Source of the DNA: Bifidobacterium cuniculi
Lineage (GTDB): Bacteria; Actinomycetota; Actinomycetes; Actinomycetales; Bifidobacteriaceae
DNA: 64,000 bases
Direction of reading: 5' to 3'
Assembly: GCF_000741575.1 (NCBI RefSeq)
Contig: NZ_JGYV01000010.1
Span: 62,001 to 126,000, forward strand
In this document: positions 18,177 to 28,046 of the stretch, piece after piece
Layout: each line of letters opens with the position of its first letter
How positions within the stretch are numbered: position 1 is the stretch's first letter
Notes under the pieces: model-generated
What the model was told of the DNA's origin: nothing
Databases searched by the model: none
The model's input: the letters and a program-made list of their open reading frames with translations, nothing else
Position numbers and translations under genes: made by a program

Positions 18177-19136
18177 ATGACTGCTGTTGAGACCAACGCA
18201 ACGCCGTCCACCAAGCCGGCGCACGGCTTGTGGGCGCGCCTGGGGGCCGAATTCGTGGGAAGCCTGTTCATCTGCTTCGCCATCTACATCATGAGCACCT
18301 TCGGAACGCTCTTCTTTTCCGTGAACCTCGCCTATCTTGCGCTGGGCGCAGGTGTGGTGTACGCGGCCGTGACGGCCATCTTCGGCAAGATCTCGGGCGG
18401 ACAGTTCAACCCGGCCGTGACCGTGGCCGCCATGCTCACTTCCAAGACCAAGGTGCTGGAGGGCTTTGGCTACATCGTGGCCCAGGTGCTTGGCGCGATC
18501 TGCGCCGGCGGCCTGCTGTCCTTCATGTTGCCGACCGCTGACGCGGTGCCTTCCAGCCAATGGTACATGCTCGCCGTCAATGGCTTCGATCAGGGCTCCC
18601 TGTCGTACATGTACCTCAACCAGTACGGCATGACCTATGGCATCGCCATGGCCATCATCATCGAGCTCATCGCCTCCGCGATCGTGGTCGCTGCGGCACT
18701 GCAGTCGATGAAGGGAGACGGGTCCCCCACCCGTTCACATACGGTGACCATGGGCCTTGCCTATGCGGCCGCCACGGCCATGGCCTTCCCGGTGACCAAT
18801 GGTGCGGTCAACCCTATCCGTGCGACCGGCATTGCGATCTTCGCCCAGGGCAAGGGGCTGGAGGTCGAGCCGCTCGCCCAGCTCTGGGTGTTCTGGGTGA
18901 GCTCCATCCTGGCTGCTGCACTGGTCGCCTTGGTGATCATCGTGGCACAGCTGCTCGCCTCCAACAAGGACGAGGGCGAGACGAGCGATGTGGCCGAGGC
19001 CGCCATGCTGGAAGACGGCATGGACGGCCGGGACGTCCCGGATGGCAATGAGACCCTGATGGCCGTGGAATACAGCGATGGTTCCTCGCACTCAGTGGTC
19101 GAGCAGGAGGATGCCGACGTAGAGCATCAGGAGTAG
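18177..19136 (+). CDS. MIP-family channel (aquaporin / glycerol facilitator)
   Basis: 319 residues with six predicted membrane helices. The first MIP box is normal (GGQFNPAVTVAAML). The second reads NGAVNPIRATGIAIF, so the usual NPA is NPI with the pore Arg kept two residues on. A long acidic C-terminal tail (from about residue 265) is unusual for the family. Water or small neutral solutes are the likely cargo; selectivity is not predictable. Start ATG has AAAGGAAAAAC upstream. The last 45 bases overlap the convergent small membrane-protein gene. Confidence 0.88.
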   Translation: MTAVETNATPSTKPAHGLWARLGAEFVGSLFICFAIYIMSTFGTLFFSVNLAYLALGAGVVYAAVTAIFGKISGGQFNPAVTVAAMLTSKTKVLEGFGYIVAQVLGAICAGGLLSFMLPTADAVPSSQWYMLAVNGFDQGSLSYMYLNQYGMTYGIAMAIIIELIASAIVVAAALQSMKGDGSPTRSHTVTMGLAYAAATAMAFPVTNGAVNPIRATGIAIFAQGKGLEVEPLAQLWVFWVSSILAAALVALVIIVAQLLASNKDEGETSDVAEAAMLEDGMDGRDVPDGNETLMAVEYSDGSSHSVVEQEDADVEHQE

Positions 19137-19382
19137 GACGCCGATTCCGATGCCGCATGCGGCATCGAATGCGCACGACCTGACCTTCCAGGGGCTTGCG
19201 TCCTTCAGGACAATCCGGATTGCCCCGCTGCCGATGGCCGCCACAGCCAACATGACCGTGGCGGCCATCGTGCATCCAAGGAAGGCGATGAGCGCACTGG
19301 CGGCGGTGACGGCCGCAACGGTCCACTCGAACCAAGGTCTTCCCTCCCGACGCTCGGACACGAATGGGTGACGGTTCGACAT
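19092..19382 (-). CDS. Small membrane protein, DUF3017-like
   Basis: 96 residues: a polar N-terminus (RREGRPWFEW), then hydrophobic segments TVAAVTAASALIAFLGCTMAATVMLAVAA and a C-terminal helix GIGIGVLLLMLYVGILLL. Size, RPWFEW motif and position downstream of purH fit the actinobacterial DUF3017 family. This assignment is from memory of the family and is moderate. Start ATG at 19382. It lies between the 53-bp hairpin and the MIP gene, whose 3' end it overlaps by 45 bases. Confidence 0.65.
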   Translation of the reverse strand: MSNRHPFVSERREGRPWFEWTVAAVTAASALIAFLGCTMAATVMLAVAAIGSGAIRIVLKDASPWKVRSCAFDAACGIGIGVLLLMLYVGILLLDH

Positions 19383-19419
19383 GGCTGCTCCTTGGTTCGG
19401 CATGGTCAGCAGGCGAATC

Positions 19420-19526
19420 CCACTGAGTCCTTTTCCCAGCATAGGACGGGGGCTCCCTCCCGCCAACCATATCATATGGTTGGCGGGAGGGAGCCCCCGT
19501 CCTATGCTGGGAAAAGGACTCAGTGG
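19420..19526. repeat. 53-bp perfect inverted repeat at the purH stop
   Basis: Arms 19420-19472 and 19474-19526 are perfectly complementary around a single central base. The right arm contains the purH stop codon (19520-19522), so the mRNA end would fold into a 53-bp stem. Much longer than a normal intrinsic terminator and without a T-run. Confidence 0.95.
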
Positions 19527-21133
19527 AAGAAATGGCGTGTGCCGGTCACGTACATGGTGACGTTGGCCTTGCGGGCTGCCTCGAACACTTCCTCGTCACG
19601 GATGGAACCGCCGGGCTGGACGATGGCCTTCACCCCGGCATCAATCAGGATTTCCGCGCCATCCGCGAAGGGGAAGAAGGCGTCGGAGGCAGCCACGGCA
19701 CCTTCGGTGCGGTTCCTGCAGTCATCGAGCGTGTTGGCCCGCTCCACTGCAAGGTTCGCGGAGTCTACGCGATTGACCTGCCCCATGCCGATGCCGACAG
19801 TCGCCATGTCGCGTGCCAGGAGGATGGCATTGGATTTCACGCAACGGATGGCACGCCAGGCGAACTCCAATTCCCTGAGCGTGTCCTCATCGGCGGCCTC
19901 GCCTGCCACGAGCTGCCACGCAGACGGACTATCCCCCGGTGCATCGATCAGGTCAGTGGACTGTACCAGCAAGCCTCCATTGATCTGGCGCAGTTGCATC
20001 CTGCTGTGGGGCGGTTCGTTCACCTTGAGGATACGCAGGTTCTTCTTGTGTGCCTTGAGAAAGTCCACGGCTTCCGGCTCATAGTCGGGCGCCACGATGA
20101 CTTCCGTGAAGATGTGATGGATGTTCTGCGCCAGTTCGAGGGTCACGGTGTCGTTAGAGGCGATGACACCACCGTACGCACTGACCGGGTCGCAGGCATG
20201 TGCCTTGCGGTGGGCTTCGGCCACGGTGGCCCCGACCGCAAGGCCGCAGGGATTGTTGTGCTTGACGACGGCCACCGCAATCTGCGGGGCGAAATCCCAG
20301 ACCGCGCGCCATGCGGCATCCGCATCGACATAGTTGTTGTAGCTCATCGGCTTGCCGCCCAGCTGCTCCGCATTGGCGAATCCATAGGCGTCCAACGGGT
20401 CGACGTAGAGCGCGGCGTCCTGATGGGGGTTCTCGCCGTAACGCAGTACGTTGCCACGGTTCCAGGTACGGGTGAGAACGTTCGGGAATGCCGTCCCAGG
20501 AGCGTCCCCGGCGTCCCGGGCGATGGAGTCCGGTCTGGCCCAGTGTGCCGCCGTCCATTCGCCGATGGTGGCGTCGTAGGCTGCGGTGTGGGCAAAGGCC
20601 TTGCCGGCAAGCCAGCGGCGTTCCTCGAGCGAGAATCCCGTGCCGTCTTCGATGCGCCGTGCAACCAGGGCATAGTCGTCGGGGTCGGTGATGACGGCGA
20701 CGGTGGAGCTGTTCTTGGCGGCGCCACGCACCATGGAGGGTCCCCCGATGTCGATCTTCTCGATCACTGCATCCTCGTCGGCCCCCGAACGCACCGTGTC
20801 GGCGAAGGGATACAGGTTCACGACCACCAGGTCGAAGGGTTCGATGCCAAACTCCTTGAGCTGACGTGCATGGTCGGGATTGGCCATATCGGCGAGGATT
20901 CCGGCATGGATGTGCGGGTCGAGCGTCTTGACACGGCCATCGAGGCATTCCGGGAAGCCAGTCACTTGGGATACTTCCGTGACTTTGACACCGAGTTTCG
21001 CCAGCCTGGCAGCCGTCGAACCGGTGGACACCACTTCGGTACCGGCAGCGATGAATGCATCAGCGAGGGTTTCGATGCCTTCTTTATGGAAGACGGACAC
21101 CAAGGCCCGTCGTATGGGTCGATTCGTCGTCAC
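19520..21133 (-). CDS. purH: Bifunctional AICAR transformylase / IMP cyclohydrolase
   Basis: Last two steps of de novo purine synthesis. 537 residues. N-terminal MGS-like IMP cyclohydrolase domain: [46 protein letters not shown]-terminal AICAR transformylase domain: [12 protein letters not shown] and, near the end, [30 protein letters not shown] (given in part). Start is GTG 21133, preceded by AAAGGAG, which lies inside the 3' end of the membrane-protein gene; the two genes overlap by 50 bases. Confidence 0.95.
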   Translation of the reverse strand: MTTNRPIRRALVSVFHKEGIETLADAFIAAGTEVVSTGSTAARLAKLGVKVTEVSQVTGFPECLDGRVKTLDPHIHAGILADMANPDHARQLKEFGIEPFDLVVVNLYPFADTVRSGADEDAVIEKIDIGGPSMVRGAAKNSSTVAVITDPDDYALVARRIEDGTGFSLEERRWLAGKAFAHTAAYDATIGEWTAAHWARPDSIARDAGDAPGTAFPNVLTRTWNRGNVLRYGENPHQDAALYVDPLDAYGFANAEQLGGKPMSYNNYVDADAAWRAVWDFAPQIAVAVVKHNNPCGLAVGATVAEAHRKAHACDPVSAYGGVIASNDTVTLELAQNIHHIFTEVIVAPDYEPEAVDFLKAHKKNLRILKVNEPPHSRMQLRQINGGLLVQSTDLIDAPGDSPSAWQLVAGEAADEDTLRELEFAWRAIRCVKSNAILLARDMATVGIGMGQVNRVDSANLAVERANTLDDCRNRTEGAVAASDAFFPFADGAEILIDAGVKAIVQPGGSIRDEEVFEAARKANVTMYVTGTRHFFH

Positions 21134-22466
21134 CTTGCTTCTCCTTTGGTTGTGGGGTGGAATTCACCGTTCGTGGGGTGAACCCCTGCTTCTCTTCCTG
21201 GTTCGCATCCGTATGGATGGCGGATGCGGACGACTCTTGGGCATGGCGGTGCGTGGCCTGCCGTATGGCATAGATGGCCACGGCAAGCACCAGCACGATG
21301 CCCCAGGCGACGCACAATCCCAGTGCGCTTGGCCGTGATACGACGTTGGATGCGGCGGCGACATCGACGCCCACGGATGCAAGGCGCCCCTGCCCCAGGT
21401 CGCCGTCCGAGCAGAGGAAGAGCAGGGTCATGATGACGGACAACACCGCCGATGCGATGCAGAACGCGCCGGCAGGGTAGGTGAATTTCAGGAGAAGGGT
21501 GCGCCAGCTCAAGGTGTCAGTATCCCAAGGTCGCAGTCCGAAGCCTCGTTTGCGCAACAATGAGACCATGCCGGTCAGGAGACCCATCGCGAAGGGAATG
21601 ACCATGAGCATGGAGGCGATTCGCACGTCGACGGTGTCGTGCGGGAACACCTCCAGGATGGGAAGGGACGGAAGCGCATGGCGCTGCACCGCCACGAGGG
21701 AATAGGAGGCTGCCTGCCCTATGTGGAAGGTGCCTCCGAAAAGCCATGCCATGCCCCACAGGACAAGGTTCGGCAACCATGCCAGGGATATGATGACCAT
21801 GACGGCGACCGATCCGTGTTGCATGTGCAGCGTGGCACACATGTCAGCGACCTGCCGATGGTTCGCAATCACCCACGAGATGACCGCCCCCAGACCGCAG
21901 CACGACAGGACGGCCGCCAGCCACATCGCCATGCGCACGCCGCAGGTGCAGGCATGGAAGACAGGGACCGATACGTGATGATGAAGGTATTCCACCGCTT
22001 CGTCGTACCATGATGCGTGGCGGACCGTCGCCCACAGGAAGCCCAGCGTAAAGACCGCTGCAGCCTTGATCAGGACGACATGGGTGTCATCTTGCAGCTG
22101 CATGCCGTTCGCATGCAGACACAGGGCATTCAATGCCACCCAGACCAACACGGCCAGCGGGTAGGTGCGTCCCCGTACCCTGAACCTTACGCAAATGGCC
22201 CGGATGAGCATGACGAGCAACATGGTCAGCAACAGGGGCGTAATGGTCACGGTGACCGAACCTGACCGGAACCCGGCCCCTTGACTCAGGAGCACCAGGG
22301 ACTCGGTCAGGGGCACCGCCAGGCCGGTGGATATGGCGCCACCCTCTTCCATGGCCACCACCAGCAGCACCAAGGCCATGAACAAACCGAGGGGTACTGC
22401 GAAGATGCACATCGCGACCGCAGGGGCCGCGGCTCCCTTGGCCCATAGGATGAGACGACGATCCAT
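21084..22466 (-). CDS. Polytopic membrane protein, PerM/DUF6350-like
   Basis: 460 residues with about ten hydrophobic helices (for example [47 protein letters not shown]). In Mycobacterium tuberculosis PerM lies between sucD and purN-purH and supports cell division under stress. Here the gene lies between sucD and purH, so the PerM-like name rests on this synteny and size. It starts 11 bases after sucD, and its last 50 bases overlap the purH start in another frame. The C-terminal ~40 residues are polar and poorly conserved in appearance. Confidence 0.75.
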   Translation of the reverse strand: MDRRLILWAKGAAAPAVAMCIFAVPLGLFMALVLLVVAMEEGGAISTGLAVPLTESLVLLSQGAGFRSGSVTVTITPLLLTMLLVMLIRAICVRFRVRGRTYPLAVLVWVALNALCLHANGMQLQDDTHVVLIKAAAVFTLGFLWATVRHASWYDEAVEYLHHHVSVPVFHACTCGVRMAMWLAAVLSCCGLGAVISWVIANHRQVADMCATLHMQHGSVAVMVIISLAWLPNLVLWGMAWLFGGTFHIGQAASYSLVAVQRHALPSLPILEVFPHDTVDVRIASMLMVIPFAMGLLTGMVSLLRKRGFGLRPWDTDTLSWRTLLLKFTYPAGAFCIASAVLSVIMTLLFLCSDGDLGQGRLASVGVDVAAASNVVSRPSALGLCVAWGIVLVLAVAIYAIRQATHRHAQESSASAIHTDANQEEKQGFTPRTVNSTPQPKEKQGDDESTHTTGLGVRLP

Positions 22467-22477
22467 TGCAATCCCGG

Positions 22478-23389
22478 CTACAGTGTCGACAAGGTCTCAC
22501 GCATGAACCGGGCAGCCTCCGACGGTGTTCTTCCGACGCGGATACCCACCGCCTCGAGGGCTTCCTTCTTGTCCCGGGCGGTTCCCTTGCCTCCCGAGAC
22601 GATGGCCCCGGCGTGGCCCATCTGCTTGCCTTCGGGCGCCGTGAAGCCCGCGATGTAGGCCACGACGGGCTTGGTCATGTGCTCGGCGGCCCAACGGGCA
22701 GCGTCCTGCTCGGCACTTCCGCCGATCTCACCGATCATCATGACGGCCTTGGTGTGCGGGTCTGCCTCGAAGACCTCCAACGCATCCTGCAGGGTGGTGC
22801 CCACGATGGGATCGCCGCCCGCGCCGAGACATGCAGTGAAGCCGATGTCAGCCAGCTCGCCCATGAGCTGATAGGTCAGGGTACCCGACTTCGAGACCAG
22901 TCCCAAGGGACCACGCGAAACGATGCCGTCGGGGATGATGCCGAGATTGCAGCCGCGGGAATGGCCTTCATCGGGCAACGTCATCAAGCCGGGGCAGTTC
23001 GGACCCACGATGCGCACGTGGTGTCGTTGGGCCAATTCCACGAAATAGGCGCTGTCTGCCACGGGAATGCCTTCCGTGATGACCACGACCAAGCCGAGGC
23101 CGGAGTCAACGGCCTCCACCACGGCATCCTTCGCGAAGCGCGGTGGAACGAACACCACGCTGGCCACCGCGCCGGTTGTCGCCACTGCGTCCTGGCATGT
23201 CGCGAATACGGGAACATCCACCGTCTGGCCATCCACCTCGAAGGCCACTTGCGTACCGGCCTTGCGCGGGTTGACGCCGCCTACGATGTTGGTGCCTGCC
23301 CTGAGCATGCGTGCAGTATGCGTCATGCCCTGGTGTCCGGTCATGCCCTGGACGATGACCGGAGCACCGTCCTCGATGAATGCACTCAC
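22478..23389 (-). CDS. sucD: Succinyl-CoA synthetase, alpha subunit
   Basis: 303 residues. Alpha subunit that binds CoA and carries the phosphohistidine. Visible: VIVQGMTGHQGMTHTARML at the N-terminus, NCPGLMTLPDEGHSRGCNLGI, and the active-site His in KQMGHAGAIVSGGKGTA. Start overlaps the sucC stop by four bases (ATGA), matching the obligate alpha-beta complex. Bifidobacteria have an incomplete TCA cycle, so the enzyme probably serves succinyl-CoA supply or succinate formation rather than a full cycle (inference). Confidence 0.95.
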   Translation of the reverse strand: MSAFIEDGAPVIVQGMTGHQGMTHTARMLRAGTNIVGGVNPRKAGTQVAFEVDGQTVDVPVFATCQDAVATTGAVASVVFVPPRFAKDAVVEAVDSGLGLVVVITEGIPVADSAYFVELAQRHHVRIVGPNCPGLMTLPDEGHSRGCNLGIIPDGIVSRGPLGLVSKSGTLTYQLMGELADIGFTACLGAGGDPIVGTTLQDALEVFEADPHTKAVMMIGEIGGSAEQDAARWAAEHMTKPVVAYIAGFTAPEGKQMGHAGAIVSGGKGTARDKKEALEAVGIRVGRTPSEAARFMRETLSTL

Positions 23390-24582
23390 TTGCTCGACTC
23401 CTTATCTTGAGCGGCGAGCCGGGCGGCCTGGGCCGCCGCCTGCTCCATGGTCCGTGCCATGTGGATGTTGGAACGATGTGCCTCTTCGAGGATGCGCAGC
23501 CCCTCGGGAGCGGCATTGCCGTCGAACCTCACGACGATGGGCTTGTCGATGCCCAGTTCGTCCATGGCCTCGAGGATTCCCAATGCCACCTGCTCGCAGG
23601 AGGTGATGCCTCCATACACATTGATGAAGACCGAGGCCACCTGCGGGTCGGACAGCACGATTTCCAGGCTGCGGCACATCGCTTCGGCATCGGCACCACC
23701 GCCGATGTCGAGGAAATTGGCTGGCTGGATGCCGGTCCCCTGGTCCTGGCCGGCAAAGGAGACTGCGTCGAGCGAGCTCATGACGAGTCCTGCACCATTG
23801 CCGATGACACCGACCTGACCGTTGAGGTGGACATAATGCAATCCCAATTCGCGGGCTTTTACCTCATAGGGATCCGCATCACGCGCGGTCGCGAACCTTT
23901 TCCACCCATCATGTCGGTATGCGGCATTGTCGTCGAGGGAGATCTTCGCATCGAGTGCACACAGGGACTTAGATCCCTCATCATCGGGGTCGCCGACCTT
24001 GGCCAGCGGATTGATCTCCACGAGCGTCGCATCGTTCTCCTTGAAGCAGCGCCACATGCGCAACAGGATCTGTGCGGCCTGGTCGACGTCGGCGTGGTAG
24101 AAGCCGATGCTCCGTGCCATTCGGGTGGCGGCCTCAAGGTCGAAGTCCTCGAGTGCGCCGATGTGCAGGCGCTTGACGGATTCTGGATGCTCCCTTGCGA
24201 TTTCCTCGACCTCGGTACCCCCGGAGGCCGTGGCAAGCACGTCGAAGTCCCGGGATGCCCTGTCCACGGAAATGGAGACGTAGTACTCATGGAGGATGTT
24301 GCGTGCCTCGGCGACCAGGACACCATTGACACGGTGGCCGTGGATCGTCATGGGCAGGATATCCGCCGCCGCGGTCACGGCAGCATTCCGGTCCTGGGCG
24401 ATTCGCACCCCTCCGGCCTGTCCGCGATGGCCGATCTTCACCTGCGCCTTGACGACCACGGGCATCCCTATGGTCTCGGCTGCCTGGGCCACCTGTCCCT
24501 CATCCTCCACGAACAGTGCCCTTGGCGTATCGATTCCCTGCTCTTCAAGCAGTTCCCGGGCCTGATACTCGTATAGATCCAT
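23386..24582 (-). CDS. sucC: Succinyl-CoA synthetase, beta subunit
   Basis: 398 residues. ATP-grasp beta subunit. Visible: MDLYEYQARELLEEQGIDTP at the start, VVKAQVKIGHRGQAGGVRIA, VEINPLAKV, and VGVIGNGAGLVMSSLDAVSFAG in the C-terminal half. ATG 24582 is preceded by GGAGAGGG. 52 bases separate it from apt upstream, and it is translationally coupled to sucD downstream. Confidence 0.95.
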   Translation of the reverse strand: MDLYEYQARELLEEQGIDTPRALFVEDEGQVAQAAETIGMPVVVKAQVKIGHRGQAGGVRIAQDRNAAVTAAADILPMTIHGHRVNGVLVAEARNILHEYYVSISVDRASRDFDVLATASGGTEVEEIAREHPESVKRLHIGALEDFDLEAATRMARSIGFYHADVDQAAQILLRMWRCFKENDATLVEINPLAKVGDPDDEGSKSLCALDAKISLDDNAAYRHDGWKRFATARDADPYEVKARELGLHYVHLNGQVGVIGNGAGLVMSSLDAVSFAGQDQGTGIQPANFLDIGGGADAEAMCRSLEIVLSDPQVASVFINVYGGITSCEQVALGILEAMDELGIDKPIVVRFDGNAAPEGLRILEEAHRSNIHMARTMEQAAAQAARLAAQDKESSK

Positions 24583-24634
24583 GAATCCCTCTCCATCAAT
24601 GCTTGTATTCGAAGGCTCCCAAGGCGTGCCGGGG

Positions 24635-25219
24635 CTATGCCGGCATGGTGAGCAAGGCGGACGCCGGATAGCCGCCGAGCTTGGCGATGCCGGCAAGACC
24701 TTCGAGTTCCATCACAAAACTAAAGCCTGCAACCTTGCCGCCGCATGCGATGACCAAATCGCGGGCAGCACTGGCCGAGCCGCCGGTGGCGATGAGGTCG
24801 TCGACGACCAGGACGCGCTCTCCTACGCGGATGGCCGATTCCTCGATTTCCACCGTCGCCGTGCCGTATTCGAGCGCATAGCTCTGCGAACGGACGGGAG
24901 GCGGCAACTTGCCGGCCTTGCGGACTGCAATGAATCCCTTGTCCAGGCGGTTGGCCAAGGTGGGGCCGAAAAGGAAGCCCCGTGCCTCGAGGCCTGCGAC
25001 TGCATCGAAATCGTCAGGGGCGACGGGAAGGGAAGCCACCAGGGCATCCATGAGGATGGACAATCCACGCTGGTCGGCGAACACCGGCATGATGTCCCGG
25101 AAATTGATTCCCTTTTCGGGGAAGCCGGCGATGGTACGGATGCGTGAGATGAGATAGCGGGCGTCCTCGGGATCGATGAGATCCGCCTTGGACAGGGATA
25201 TGTCGTTATGCTCGGTCAT
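24635..25219 (-). CDS. apt: Adenine phosphoribosyltransferase
   Basis: Salvages adenine to AMP using PRPP. 194 residues, slightly longer than average because of the N-terminal MTEHNDISLSKADLIDP. Signatures: GFPEKGINFRDIMPVF, AGLEARGFLFGPTLA, and the PRPP-binding loop VLVVDDLIATGGSASAA. Followed by sucC and preceded by yajC on the same strand. apt-yajC-ruv order is common in actinobacteria. Confidence 0.95.
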   Translation of the reverse strand: MTEHNDISLSKADLIDPEDARYLISRIRTIAGFPEKGINFRDIMPVFADQRGLSILMDALVASLPVAPDDFDAVAGLEARGFLFGPTLANRLDKGFIAVRKAGKLPPPVRSQSYALEYGTATVEIEESAIRVGERVLVVDDLIATGGSASAARDLVIACGGKVAGFSFVMELEGLAGIAKLGGYPASALLTMPA

Positions 25220-25244
25220 GGGTGGATCGGTCCGTTCCTGTGTC

Positions 25245-25646
25245 TCAGCGCTGCTGGTCTTCGGACGCTGCCGTCTGGTCCGCCGGGTCGACCGGTTCCT
25301 CTTGGTCTACGGCAGGAATCCGGGCCGGGGAATCCTGGTCGAGCGAATTGCCCTGCTCGTCCACCTCGTCGTCATGCACATAGGCGGGGCGTACATACTC
25401 CTTGCTGATGGAGCGGAACGCCAGGCGCATGGGGGTGCCTTCGGTCTCGATGACGATCTCCTCGTACTCTTCGTCCACCTGCACGACCTTGCCGATGATG
25501 CCGCCGATGGTGATGACCTCGGTGCCGGGCTGGAGGTTGGTCCAGAAATTGCGGCGCTCCTCCTGCTGCTTCTTGGCCTTCTTGCTGGAAGTGAACATCA
25601 TGATGATCATGAAGACGAGCAGGACGATGAGCAGAATGTACTCCAA
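25245..25646 (-). CDS. yajC: Preprotein translocase subunit YajC
   Basis: 133 residues. One N-terminal transmembrane helix (LEYILLIVLLVFMIIMMF), a basic stretch SSKKAKKQQEERR, then the YajC soluble domain (LQPGTEVITIGGIIGKVVQV) and a long acidic C-terminal tail. YajC associates with SecDF at the Sec translocon. The start is TTG 25646, chosen because AAGGAG lies seven bases before it and upstream in-frame sequence has no membrane-protein character. Confidence 0.88.
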   Translation of the reverse strand: MEYILLIVLLVFMIIMMFTSSKKAKKQQEERRNFWTNLQPGTEVITIGGIIGKVVQVDEEYEEIVIETEGTPMRLAFRSISKEYVRPAYVHDDEVDEQGNSLDQDSPARIPAVDQEEPVDPADQTAASEDQQR

Positions 25647-25704
25647 TGTGGGGCTCCTTGGATTAAGAGGCGCAAAGACGCGCGAACTGGTGGAACTACA
25701 AAGT

Positions 25705-26787
25705 CTAGGGCAGCTTGCTGACATCCATGGACTGGGCATCGGGGGAAACCAGGCCGAGATGTTCCCAGGCCTTGGCCGTGGCCACGCGTCCTTTCGGGGT
25801 CCGCATCATGAAGCCTTCCCTCACCAGATAAGGTTCGCAGACCGTTTCCACGGTTTCCGCCTCCTCCCCCACCATGGCTGAGAGATTGTTCAATCCCACG
25901 GGGCCTCCGTTGAAGTTGCGGGTGATGGCCTGCAGGACGGCCATGTCCAGGCGGTCCAATCCTTCGGTGTCGATCTGGTACAGTGCCAGGGCCTCCTTGA
26001 CGTCATCGGGACTGACGGTGGCAAGGTCATGGACGATTGCCCAATCCCTCACGCGTCGCAGCAGCCGGTTGGCGATGCGCGGCGTTCCCCGTGAACGTCG
26101 CGCCAGTTGGTTGGCTGCCCCCTCGTCGAGGGACAGTCCCAGCACCGCCGCGGAACGTTCGATCAGTTTCTCGAGTTCACCGTGCGGGTAGAAGTCGAGG
26201 TGCGCGGTGAAGCCGAAACGTGCCCTCAGGGGCGAGGGCAGCATGCCTTCCCGGGTGGTGGCGCCGATGACGGTGAACCGCGGCAGTGTCAGGGGGATGG
26301 AAGAAGCCCCGGGGCCCTTGCCCACCATGACATCGACGCGGAAATCCTCCATGGCGATGTACAGCAGTTCCTCGGCAGCTCGCGGGAGACGATGGATCTC
26401 GTCGATGAACAGCACTTCGCCTGCGTCGAGCGAACTGAGGATGGATGCCAGGTCGCCGGCATGCTGGATGGCCGGACCCGATGTGACGCGGATGGGGACC
26501 CCCAGTTCGTTGGCCACGATCATGGCCAACGTGGTCTTCCCCAGCCCGGGAGGTCCGGCCAGGAGGATATGGTCCGGCGGGACCTCCCGTTTGCGTGCGG
26601 CATCCAGGAACAGCTGGAGCTGCGCCTTGAGACGCGGCTGTCCTATGAAGCCGTCAAGGACATGGGGGCGGAGCTCCTCGTCACTGACCGGCTCTCCCCC
26701 GATGGGAGTCGCGGAAACCATGCGCAGAGACTCCTCGTTCGCATCTGCATTGCCGCCTTCGTATGCCGTGTATTCCGTCCATTCCAT
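25705..26787 (-). CDS. ruvB: Holliday junction helicase subunit RuvB
   Basis: 360 residues. AAA+ motor that drives branch migration with RuvA. Visible: [18 protein letters not shown], Walker [16 protein letters not shown], Walker [10 protein letters not shown], sensor 1 [11 protein letters not shown], arginine finger region PLRARFGF, and a C-terminal winged helix with [20 protein letters not shown]. Begins three bases after ruvA. The 58-base gap to yajC contains the yajC ribosome site. Confidence 0.96.
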   Translation of the reverse strand: MEWTEYTAYEGGNADANEESLRMVSATPIGGEPVSDEELRPHVLDGFIGQPRLKAQLQLFLDAARKREVPPDHILLAGPPGLGKTTLAMIVANELGVPIRVTSGPAIQHAGDLASILSSLDAGEVLFIDEIHRLPRAAEELLYIAMEDFRVDVMVGKGPGASSIPLTLPRFTVIGATTREGMLPSPLRARFGFTAHLDFYPHGELEKLIERSAAVLGLSLDEGAANQLARRSRGTPRIANRLLRRVRDWAIVHDLATVSPDDVKEALALYQIDTEGLDRLDMAVLQAITRNFNGGPVGLNNLSAMVGEEAETVETVCEPYLVREGFMMRTPKGRVATAKAWEHLGLVSPDAQSMDVSKLP

Positions 26788-26790
26788 GGG

Positions 26791-27417
26791 CTACCTCCCC
26801 CGATCGAACGATGCCAGTGCCAGACGAAGCACCTGGGGGACATCGTCATGCTGCAGGGGCGTGGCGAAGGAGCCCTCGTCGATGACCCGACCCACGGCCT
26901 CCTGTGCGTCCTGGTGCTTCCATCCCAGGGAAACCAGGCCCTCGATCACTTGCAGCATGCCGAGGTCCTCGGGCGGACGGGATGTTGCCGTGGGTGCCGT
27001 GTCGGGGGCGGATGCGGACAGGTCGATCGATCCCTTCAGCTCCAGGATGATCTTCTGCGCTCCCTTCTTGCCCAGCCCCGGCGCCTTCGCCAATGCGGAA
27101 GCATCCTCATGGCGGATGGCATCGGCCAGCTGGTCAGGCGGCAGGGTGGAGAGGAGGGAAAGCGCCACCTTGGGACCGATGCCGCTGACCTTCTGCAGTT
27201 GCAGGAACATGCGCTTGGCTTGCTGCGACTTGAATCCGAACAGGGTCATGGCATCCTGGGAAACGCTGAGCACGGTGTGCGCCAGGAGCGCGTCGCCGAC
27301 GTGCACCGTAGACAGTTCCCCCTGAGGCATGCGTACCTCGAACCCGACGCCTTGGACGTCGAAGATGGCCATGGTGCCGTCCACGGCGCGTATGACGCCA
27401 TTGAGCGTGCCGATCAT
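26791..27417 (-). CDS. ruvA: Holliday junction DNA-binding subunit RuvA
   Basis: 208 residues. Domain I (MIGTLNGVIRAVDGTMAIFDV), domain II with helix-hairpin-helix motifs (VSGIGPKVALSLLSTL and APGLGKKGAQKIILEL), a flexible Ala/Thr/Pro-rich linker, and domain III that contacts RuvB (MLQVIEGLVSLGWKHQDAQ). ATG 27417 is preceded by GAGGAGG. Lies between ruvC and ruvB on one transcript. Confidence 0.95.
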   Translation of the reverse strand: MIGTLNGVIRAVDGTMAIFDVQGVGFEVRMPQGELSTVHVGDALLAHTVLSVSQDAMTLFGFKSQQAKRMFLQLQKVSGIGPKVALSLLSTLPPDQLADAIRHEDASALAKAPGLGKKGAQKIILELKGSIDLSASAPDTAPTATSRPPEDLGMLQVIEGLVSLGWKHQDAQEAVGRVIDEGSFATPLQHDDVPQVLRLALASFDRGR

Positions 27418-27458
27418 GCGGAATCCTCCTCTTGGAATTCGAACAGGTGTTCGATAGT

Positions 27459-28040
27459 CTACATGCCTCTCTTGACGCCACGCCCATGATTGGCTCGTTG
27501 GGCAGCCTGGGCCCATTGACGCTGCGCTGGGGTCAAGTGCTGTTCCCGTTCACCGCCTTCGAGCGCACCGGCAGGCCGCAGTGCATGGCAGATCGCGATG
27601 GCCAGTGCGTCGGCCGCATCGGCCGGAGTTGGCAGCGTATTGAGGTTGAGCAGGCGCGCCACCATGCGTTCCATCTGGATCTTCCCGGCCTTGCCGTTGC
27701 CGGTGATGGCCATCTTGGATTCGGTCGGTGTATGCAGGGCCACCGGGATGTTGCGCTGCGCAGCTGCCAACATTGCCATGCCGGCCGCCTGCGCGGTACC
27801 GAGGACGGTGTTGCGGTTCTCCTGCGCGAAGACACGCTCGATGGAGACCGTGTCGGGAGCGAATTCCTCGATTTTGGCCGCCAGTCCGTTGTATATGGCC
27901 AATAGGCGCAGGTCCTGCGACATATGCGGATCCGAGCGGACGACATCGACATGGATAAACGAAAGCCGGCGGTTTGCGCCGGCTTCGATTACGCCGACCC
28001 CGCACCGTGTCAGACCGGGATCGACGCCGAGGATCATCAC
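27459..28040 (-). CDS. ruvC: Holliday junction resolvase RuvC
   Basis: 193 residues. RNase-H-fold nuclease that cuts junctions held by RuvAB. Catalytic acids are visible in [32 protein letters not shown] and [18 protein letters not shown] 28040 and ATG 28037 are both possible starts; GAGGAG lies nine bases upstream of the former. Six bases after the yebC stop. The C-terminal ~25 residues are Gln/Arg-rich and variable. Confidence 0.94.
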   Translation of the reverse strand: MMILGVDPGLTRCGVGVIEAGANRRLSFIHVDVVRSDPHMSQDLRLLAIYNGLAAKIEEFAPDTVSIERVFAQENRNTVLGTAQAAGMAMLAAAQRNIPVALHTPTESKMAITGNGKAGKIQMERMVARLLNLNTLPTPADAADALAIAICHALRPAGALEGGEREQHLTPAQRQWAQAAQRANHGRGVKRGM

Positions 28041-28046
28041 GTGGGG

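Noticed and set aside
19523..21181. Open frame opposite purH
   Set aside because: purH is full length with both catalytic domains on the - strand; the opposite frame has no recognisable motif.
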